A DNA stretch of 64,000 bases from Chitinivibrionales bacterium (lineage in GTDB: Bacteria; Fibrobacterota; Chitinivibrionia; Chitinivibrionales; FEN-1185): NCBI GenBank assembly GCA_035516255.1, contig DATJAL010000051.1, forward strand, positions 62,001-126,000. The letters are read 5' to 3'. Positions 58,784 to 64,000 of this stretch are shown one piece after another. The position numbers and the translations under genes were made by a program. Within the stretch, counting starts at the first letter, position 1. Every line of letters begins with the position of its first letter. The notes under the pieces are model-generated. The model was not told the origin of the DNA. It saw only the letters and a list, made by a program, of their open reading frames with translations, and made no database searches.

Positions 58784-59431
58784 TTACGGCCTTGCCTTTT
58801 TTGCGGCATTCATTAAATCGTCGGGGTTGACACGGACCTTAATGTCTGGATTGAAATAGACGAAATGAATGATGCCCTTTTGATCCACTACATAGGCGGC
58901 TGGCACAGGTAGGAGGTGGAGACTGTTGCCGGTGCTCGAATCCAGCGATATGCCTCGGTCTTGCATCTTCGTTAGGGTTTCATGATTCACTTGGTAAGCC
59001 AGCCCGAATCTCCGGGTAATTTCCATCGAGCGATCAGAGAGCAGAGTATAGTTGATATGATGCTTGCCCAAGCTTTCCTTAAGGTTCTGCGGTTTGTCTG
59101 GACTTATGGCCAATATCTGATAACCCATTTCTGTTAATTTAGGTTCAATCTTTACCATTTGGCCCATTTGCAGATTACAGTAAGGGCACCAGCCTCCACG
59201 GTAGAATATTACGACACTGGGTTTTTGGGCGATAAGCTTCTTAAAGTCTACATCCTTGCCTTTGATCGTTGAGAGAATTCCATCCGGCACCGAATCCCCA
59301 ACGGCTAGGGGGTGAACTTCCTGGGCAGTAAGCGGTACAGGATTTTCTTGGGAAGCAGCCACGTCAATTCCTCCAGGTACAACCGCTAAAAACAAAATCA
59401 CAATTGAACAGGTTAAGAACATTTTGCGCAT
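58784..59431 (-). CDS. Exported AhpC/TSA-type peroxiredoxin-like protein
   Basis: A 215-residue thiol-redox protein with a signal peptide (about 1-28). The peroxiredoxin-like domain (about 45-205) has VVIFYRGGWCPYCNLQMGQM with a CxxC (about 81-84) in place of the single peroxidatic Cys, as in the peroxiredoxin-like 'family 2' group. It ends PAAYVVDQKGIIHFVYFNPD. It may act as a periplasmic peroxidase or thiol reductase, for example reducing MsrAB next door. The gene starts 39 bases after the msrAB stop and is likely co-transcribed with it. Confidence 0.88.
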   Translation of the reverse strand: MRKMFLTCSIVILFLAVVPGGIDVAASQENPVPLTAQEVHPLAVGDSVPDGILSTIKGKDVDFKKLIAQKPSVVIFYRGGWCPYCNLQMGQMVKIEPKLTEMGYQILAISPDKPQNLKESLGKHHINYTLLSDRSMEITRRFGLAYQVNHETLTKMQDRGISLDSSTGNSLHLLPVPAAYVVDQKGIIHFVYFNPDIKVRVNPDDLMNAAKKARP

Positions 59432-59470
59432 TTGTCAATCCATGGATCTTGGGATGTATTCTGTTTAAGG

Positions 59471-60571
59471 CTACTTCTTAAAAATAGCGGTGAATTCTCC
59501 ATAGCCCTCCTTCTCCAAATCTTTCGCAGGCACGAATCGCAAGGCTGCGGAATCGATGCAATAACGCAAATGTGCGGGTGGAGGTCCATCATTGAACAGG
59601 TCTCCAAGATGCGAATTGCCGATGCGGCTATGAACCTCGGACCCGGTCGTCGCCACCGCGGCATGATTGGTTTCCACGACGTTTTCCTTGACCAATGGTT
59701 TGGTGAAACTCGGCCAACCGGTGCCGGACTCAAACTTGTCTTTTGAGCTGAAGAGCGGTTCGCCGGTAACGATGTCCACATAGATGCCTTCTTGATGATT
59801 GTTCCAGTAGGGATTTTCGAACGGTGCTTCGGTTCCCTTTTCCTGAGTTACCTCATATTCAATCGGCGTCAGCATTTTTTTGAGAACCAAATCAGGAGGT
59901 TTTGAAAAAACAAACAGAGTAACGGTATCCGCTTTCCAGCCTTTATCTTTCCATGTTTTCTCCAGGAATTGGTCCCGGCCGGAGCCGTTTCGGTATCGGT
60001 GGTAATCGTCCGGATTTTTCAAATAGTAGTCCTGGTGATAGCCCTCTGCTTCGTAAAAAGTGGAAGCGGGGATGATCTTGGTAGCAATCGCTTTTTTTCC
60101 AAATACCCCCGCATGTTCCAGGCTCATCTTTGTGGCCTCGGCTAGCGTTCTCTGTTGAAGGGTGTGGTAAAAAATTACCGATTGATATTGGGGGCCACGG
60201 TCAACAAACTGGCCGCCTCCATCTGTTGGATCATTGGATCTCCAGAAGGCGTTCAGAAGCTGCAGGTAACTGATTTTTCGAGTATCATAGATTATCTGGA
60301 TCGACTCCATGTGTCCCGTTCCACCGGCGCCCACCTCTTCATATTTAGGATTGGCCTTTGTTCCGCCGGTATAACCTGCCAACACTTTGATAACCCCGCT
60401 AAGCTTTTCAAAGGGCGGCTCCATGCACCAGAAACAGCCGCCGGCGAATGTTGCTGTGGCTGTATCCTTTGAAAAAACCGGAACAGTAGCTTTGGTGCCC
60501 TCTTCTAACGATGAGTTGCCGGAACAGGAGAGAGCCATGGCGCAGAGAACTGCTGCAGGTGCGAATCTCAT
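59471..60571 (-). CDS. msrAB: Lipoprotein-type MsrA-MsrB methionine sulfoxide reductase fusion
   Basis: A 366-residue fusion of both methionine sulfoxide reductases, giving repair of S- and R-forms. A lipobox-type signal (AMALSC, Cys16) exports it. MsrA (about 38-195) has the catalytic GGCFWCMEPPFE (Cys46) and GYTGGTKANPKYEEV. MsrB (about 225-365) has EPLFSSKDKFESGTGWPSFT, SRIGNSHLGDLFNDGP and the catalytic LRYCIDSAALRF; the zinc Cys pairs are absent. ATG 60571 follows AGAGGTC. The order A-B, membrane export and a thiol partner next door recall periplasmic PilB/MsrAB systems. Sigma-54-type promoter 103 bases upstream. Confidence 0.93.
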   Translation of the reverse strand: MRFAPAAVLCAMALSCSGNSSLEEGTKATVPVFSKDTATATFAGGCFWCMEPPFEKLSGVIKVLAGYTGGTKANPKYEEVGAGGTGHMESIQIIYDTRKISYLQLLNAFWRSNDPTDGGGQFVDRGPQYQSVIFYHTLQQRTLAEATKMSLEHAGVFGKKAIATKIIPASTFYEAEGYHQDYYLKNPDDYHRYRNGSGRDQFLEKTWKDKGWKADTVTLFVFSKPPDLVLKKMLTPIEYEVTQEKGTEAPFENPYWNNHQEGIYVDIVTGEPLFSSKDKFESGTGWPSFTKPLVKENVVETNHAAVATTGSEVHSRIGNSHLGDLFNDGPPPAHLRYCIDSAALRFVPAKDLEKEGYGEFTAIFKK

Positions 60572-60673
60572 TAATAAGACCTCTTTATGCGTACCGCAAT
60601 GCAATATAATACGGTGCTTGGTTTGGCCCGTAAACACGGTATTCATTACCGCCTGCTTATTGGTAATTATTCC

Positions 60674-60687
60674 GCAATTCACATGCC
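60674..60687 (-). promoter_or_regulatory. Sigma-54-type promoter of msrAB
   Basis: Minus-strand TTGGCATGTGAATTGCGG, exact GG-N10-GC with TTGC, 103 bases from the start at 60571. Confidence 0.73.
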
Positions 60688-61240
60688 AAGCCCAAGGTTT
60701 TGTATTCCTAAAATCAAATTGGCCAATGTGGTTCGAGAGCCGAGTTGGCCGTCTCTCCCTCGTTTGTAAAATAGTCGACGATTTCCAAGCCGTTTCACTC
60801 ATCCAAAAATCACGATGCCTTCGCCTCTCCTGAACATTTGCGAAGCATTTTATTGTCCATGGAATAGTACTGGGAGGTACCAAGGGGATCTGGGCGCGAG
60901 TCGCCGAAGGGCCCCGTTCCTTTTCAAAGAAGTGTCTAATGCACAAGTGCCCCGCGCGGATGCCCAGACCATCTCCTTGATCGTGTTCCCTCTTATCGTT
61001 CGCAATGGCCTAGACGAAATATTTGACGCCCGGGTGCCCCGCGTGACCCGACCCGATCCTCTAAACCCGTGTGCCCTGGATCTGCGATCCTGGTTCTTCC
61101 CTGATGCATTCAAAATGGCGCAAAGTCGCGACTCCCTTCATGAAAGATGCTCAAACGCACCCATAAATCTCACAGCAAGAATTCCCTGAACCGTTTATAA
61201 CAAGCTATGCTATAGAGAATTATAGATATTCGGCAATTGT

Positions 61241-61254
61241 GGCATGCAACTTGA
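61241..61254 (+). promoter_or_regulatory. Possible sigma-54-type promoter of the 61298 gene
   Basis: Plus-strand GTGGCATGCAACTTGAGT: perfect -24 element and spacing, TTGA in place of TTGC. This is the same deviation as at the Rieske gene. It lies 44 bases before the ATG. Confidence 0.45.
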
Positions 61255-61297
61255 GTTGTGTAATAGATGAAGCCAACGTCCAAACGGGAGATTTAAG

Positions 61298-62074
61298 ATG
61301 GTCAGGTCATTCATCCTTGTTCTAGGATTTCTTGCCGGAACCTATGCCGCGGATGGTGCAGCCTTCCCGGTGGAAGCGGCAAGCATTTCCAAAGGTGAAA
61401 CAAAGACGAGCGGCGGGATAATGTCCCGGCAATTTGTCAGTAGCGCCACCGTTGACGCCTCCATGCGTCCTGATAGCGTCACCGGGACCGAGACACAAAG
61501 GAATAAGATCTTCGGGGAAAAAATAGACGGCATCAAAGTTGGGTACTTTATACCGATGGCTTGGGACCGCAGGGCGCCGTTAAGTCCGTTGCTGATGCTT
61601 GGGTATGATATGAAGCTTGAGGCCAAGAGATTCTTCATCAATTTCGCAGTGGAAGCGGTCATACCTACTAGTAGTTACGATCTTGGCGTTACGAGTGACG
61701 CGGGTAAACTCAACGACGACAGTTCATATTATGGGGGACTAGGTTTTGACATAGGGGGTTCATGGTTCTTGAGCGACAAGAGCATTTCTCCATATATTGG
61801 CGGCGGAATCAACCCCAGATGGCTGTGGGGCTTGGGGGCCGGGTCCGTATTTTCCGGTACATGTTTGTACGCAGATGCCGGCATCATGCTTTTCCGGTTT
61901 TCCAGGACCAGGATCTATGCGGAGTTGAAGGTCAACCAGAATATCGTATCCATCAACTTTCCTAACGACGCGCATCAGGAAGAGCTTGCCCATAATTTGA
62001 CGTATAACGTCCCAATGGCCTGGAGAGAAGTGTATCCCACCGAATTCGGAATTGCAATGGGCATTGGGTGGTGA
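61298..62074 (+). CDS. Outer-membrane beta-barrel-like protein, unknown
   Basis: A 258-residue exported protein with a signal peptide (about 1-20). A polar linker (about 30-70) is followed by alternating strands typical of small outer-membrane barrels: LLMLGYDMKLEAKRFFINFA, YYGGLGFDIGGSWFLSDKSI, SPYIGGGINPRWLWGLG, ADAGIMLFRFSRTRIYAELK, ending in FGIAMGIGW. No family recognised. ATG follows GGGAGATTTAAG. It heads a group of three plus-strand surface genes with short gaps. Confidence 0.68.
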   Translation: MVRSFILVLGFLAGTYAADGAAFPVEAASISKGETKTSGGIMSRQFVSSATVDASMRPDSVTGTETQRNKIFGEKIDGIKVGYFIPMAWDRRAPLSPLLMLGYDMKLEAKRFFINFAVEAVIPTSSYDLGVTSDAGKLNDDSSYYGGLGFDIGGSWFLSDKSISPYIGGGINPRWLWGLGAGSVFSGTCLYADAGIMLFRFSRTRIYAELKVNQNIVSINFPNDAHQEELAHNLTYNVPMAWREVYPTEFGIAMGIGW

Positions 62075-62110
62075 GGTATCACGGGTAACACAAAAAAGGA
62101 GACTCTCCTA

Positions 62111-62719
62111 ATGTACCCTCACAAGACACTGCTGCTGACTATGATGATAAACATATCAGTAATCCTTTCTTGCTCATTCTCATGGAACCCGACAGGTCCC
62201 TTAACGCCTCTGCAAAGACTATCACAATTTTATCTCTTCGATGAGGTTCCCGGTTGGACGCCGGCCTGGAATAGCCATTTCAATATGCTGCCGGTCGATA
62301 GCCTATCTCATACGATCGGCAGCAAAGCCACTCTTTACAAGAAGGATGGACTCCAGTACTATTTTGTTGAAACAATGGATGGTGGTACCATTATTAATCC
62401 TGCTTCTAGTAGCCACAATTTTAGCGCCTATGTCGAGGATTTCGGCAACGCTACAAATTCAAAAACAATCTTTGATACGATCACTAATACGTATTCAGTT
62501 TCCGACACCCTTTACCTCACAGGTTTTTCACCTTCAACAGCGCGGGCATTCCGCATCCAGGATGGAGCCGATGTCTTCGCAACATTCGATAGGTATTACT
62601 TCAAGTTCGAGCTCACCGGGTATACGGACTCCTCAGCCGTGTCGGATGCGATGGGATTCTTGACCGAGTATCAGGAATTAGAGAAGCAATTAGCAAATAA
62701 TGTACTGGCTACTAATTAG
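62111..62719 (+). CDS. Lipoprotein of unknown function
   Basis: A 202-residue predicted lipoprotein (lipobox SVILSC, Cys about 21). The mature protein starts with PLTPLQRLSQFYLFDEVPGW and has a strand-rich body (LYKKDGLQYYFVETMDGG, YYFKFELTGYTDSSA) with a short C-terminal helix (FLTEYQELEKQLANN). No family recognised. ATG follows AAAAAGGAGACTCTCCTA. It sits 36 bases after the barrel gene and is probably co-transcribed. Confidence 0.68.
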   Translation: MYPHKTLLLTMMINISVILSCSFSWNPTGPLTPLQRLSQFYLFDEVPGWTPAWNSHFNMLPVDSLSHTIGSKATLYKKDGLQYYFVETMDGGTIINPASSSHNFSAYVEDFGNATNSKTIFDTITNTYSVSDTLYLTGFSPSTARAFRIQDGADVFATFDRYYFKFELTGYTDSSAVSDAMGFLTEYQELEKQLANNVLATN

Positions 62720-62865
62720 ATTGTAGGACTCGCATTCAGGAAGATAGCGCGGGTGCCCAGGCCATCGCGTCAAAGTAACCGAGAAAATATATCCACGATC
62801 ATCCCTGATCGTGTTCCGATTGCAGAGGTTGATGCAGGTATCGAAAATCTCCTCTTGGGGGACTC

Positions 62866-64000
62866 ATGAAAAAGGTGATTGTGTTTGCCTTGGCAAGTAT
62901 GCTCCTAACGGCCACGAGCGCTCTTTCTGCCGATGTAGCCATTTTTCCTACCACGGTGAAAAACCTTTCCTCCTGGAGCGGCCATGTCGTCGACAGGGCA
63001 TTGGCAAAACAATATGCCATGCTCTCACACAGGAAGGTGTCGGGAGCGTTAAAGATAAGATCTGCTCTCAAAGCCAGCAACGGAGATTTTCTTTCCGCAG
63101 CCAGGAAACTTGGCGTGAAGGAATACATCATTACAAGTGCGGTTGGAACGCAAGATACTGTCGTAATTGAAAGCGCCAGGTTCGACCAAACCGGGACCGA
63201 GATCAGACGAGCACAAATGAGAGTTGCCTCCAGGAAACAGATCAGGGATGCCGGAAGCTGTATCATGAGGGCACTGGTTGATCCTGTAACCACTGAGAAA
63301 TCCGTCCGTCTCGATGATGCCAATTTCCTTCAAAATACGGCAATCAGCAAGGAAACAAAGCATATGGTGGATTCTATCATGGTCGTCAAACGAATGACCA
63401 AAAGTGAAAGCCGGGAGGGGCGAGGGAGTCAAGAGAAATCGACTTTGGCCGGCGGTTCCGGCACAATCGTTGTTTTTCCGGTAAATATCCTCAATATCAC
63501 AAAGAGGGAGGGAAATAAAATCGGCCAATTCTTGACCAGACAATATGTTCGCAACACAGGGATGAAGGTTCCATCACTCAAACAGTTAAGAGTAAGTTTG
63601 AAGGCTGCCGGCGGCAGCTATGCAACGGCCGCCGCAAAACTCGATGCAAGCGAATACATCGTGACCAGCGCAACCGCATTCGATGATACGATTCTGATAG
63701 AGAGTGTCCGATACGAAACGCCGGAAAATGAGATCAGGAGAGTAAGGATGAAAGTCGCTTCACGTAACCAGATCGAGGAAGTCTGTGGCTGCATATCGAG
63801 GGCGCTCACGGACGCAACCAGCACGGAAAAATTCATGGACCTGGATGACATAAGCTTTCTTCAGGACACAACGATGAGCAGGGGAATGAAGTTCCTGGCC
63901 GATTCCATGAGAATTGCCAATCAAATTGCAAGGGAGAAGAGTGAGCGGAGAAAGAATGCCGTGACCATTTCTCTTGCGTGCGGTTTTGGAACCATTGTAG
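62866..64000 (+). CDS. Exported protein with tandem duplicated domain, cut by the window end
   Basis: An open frame of 378 codons that runs off the right edge. Signal peptide (MKKVIVFALASMLLTATSALS), then two copies of a domain of about 155 residues (about 22-175 and 198-350). Copy 1 has KLGVKEYIITSAVGTQDTVV, EIRRAQMRVASRKQI and LDDANFLQNTAIS; copy 2 has KLDASEYIVTSATAFDDTIL, EIRRVRMKVASRNQI and LDDISFLQDTTMS. The pattern (opening VAIFP/VVFP strand, then an S-x-Y-I-x-T-S strand) resembles the CsgG/LpoB/TolB-N alpha-beta fold. A hydrophobic segment begins near the edge. ATG 62866 follows GGGGGACTC. Confidence 0.75.
   Translation, partial: MKKVIVFALASMLLTATSALSADVAIFPTTVKNLSSWSGHVVDRALAKQYAMLSHRKVSGALKIRSALKASNGDFLSAARKLGVKEYIITSAVGTQDTVVIESARFDQTGTEIRRAQMRVASRKQIRDAGSCIMRALVDPVTTEKSVRLDDANFLQNTAISKETKHMVDSIMVVKRMTKSESREGRGSQEKSTLAGGSGTIVVFPVNILNITKREGNKIGQFLTRQYVRNTGMKVPSLKQLRVSLKAAGGSYATAAAKLDASEYIVTSATAFDDTILIESVRYETPENEIRRVRMKVASRNQIEEVCGCISRALTDATSTEKFMDLDDISFLQDTTMSRGMKFLADSMRIANQIAREKSERRKNAVTISLACGFGTIV

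Larger units (their letters stand above)
60572..61297. other. Long gene-free stretch with divergent promoters
   Basis: Contains the msrAB promoter at 60674-60687 and a sigma-54-like variant at 61241-61254 for the surface-protein gene at 61298. The middle (60815-61189) has an open frame of 124 codons but Pro/Arg-rich, with no start signal and no homology seen. I see no gene here. Confidence 0.5.

Noticed and set aside
60815-61189. Plus-strand frame of 124 codons
   Set aside because: Lacks start signals and reads as Arg/Pro-rich noise between two divergent promoters.
60945-62830. Similar words TGCCCAGRCCATC and TGATCGTGTTCC near 60955-60990 and 62756-62820
   Set aside because: Only two short, poorly matched copies with different spacing; not enough to call a repeat family.
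1-64000. CRISPR arrays, tRNA or rRNA genes, insertion sequences, prophage
   Set aside because: No regularly spaced repeats, no cloverleaf or rRNA sequence recognised, no transposase or integrase. The tail-collar gene has a signal peptide and no phage neighbours.

Overview
The window comes from a diderm (Gram-negative) bacterium. It carries tolB and pal, a TolC/membrane-fusion/RND efflux operon, an Slp-type outer-membrane lipoprotein, a PorV-like barrel and many lipobox signal peptides. There is no rRNA, tRNA, CRISPR array, insertion sequence or phage module. The phylum is not certain. The outer-membrane gene set and the C-terminal sorting-like domain on a secreted propeller would suit the FCB group, perhaps Fibrobacterota, but this is inference.

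Layout. 1-7.9 kb: TVP38-type membrane protein, a frame-disrupted tolA-like gene, tolB, convergent pal, a six-BON-domain protein, a small frameshifted lipoprotein and an S10 peptidase. 8-18 kb: TauE/DUF1634 exporter pair, TPR protein, secreted dienelactone hydrolase, lone Rieske protein, Hsp20, degenerate GGDEF-like protein, second six-BON protein, and small SRPBCC, DUF1761, YciI, GlsB and YdeI genes. 18-28 kb: lipoprotein/PorV-like/Slp operon, site-2 protease plus FtsH, a secreted tail-collar protein with a YWTD propeller protein, and an Fe-SOD/peroxiredoxin/VOC block. 28-36 kb: PRC-barrel protein and the CBS/TolC/MFP/RND set. 36-45.4 kb: an alpha-glucan locus with three DUF4912 proteins, one of them fused to a GT4 domain, plus a second GT4 and two GH57 enzymes. 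45.4-49 kb: CnoX-like thioredoxin, DUF6600 protein, HU/IHF. 49.6-55.9 kb: a tightly packed arsenosugar-biosynthesis operon (peroxidase-like protein, ArsS, two glycosyltransferases, a large flavin/NapH-like membrane protein). 55.9-60.6 kb: a lipoprotein/DUF547/DUF1499 operon and an MsrAB/peroxiredoxin pair. 61-64 kb: cell-surface genes, ending in a duplicated-domain protein cut by the window edge.

Two things stand out. First, at least 16 intergenic sites match a sigma-54 promoter (GG-N10-GC with TTGC at -12), and each points at the nearest start codon, 28-123 bases away. They precede tol/pal, BON proteins, the alpha-glucan genes, msrAB and several lipoproteins, so sigma-54 appears to be a general envelope and storage sigma factor here. 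Second, the DUF4912-GT4-GH57 locus and the arsenosugar operon contain unusual fusions: DUF4912-GT4 with a degraded E-x7-E motif, membrane glycosyltransferase-GT2, and an apparently permuted flavin reductase joined to a NapH-like ferredoxin module.

Several small genes are broken at homopolymer runs (A8 near 1020, G4 near 6145, C5 near 16925). These may be assembly errors rather than true pseudogenes.
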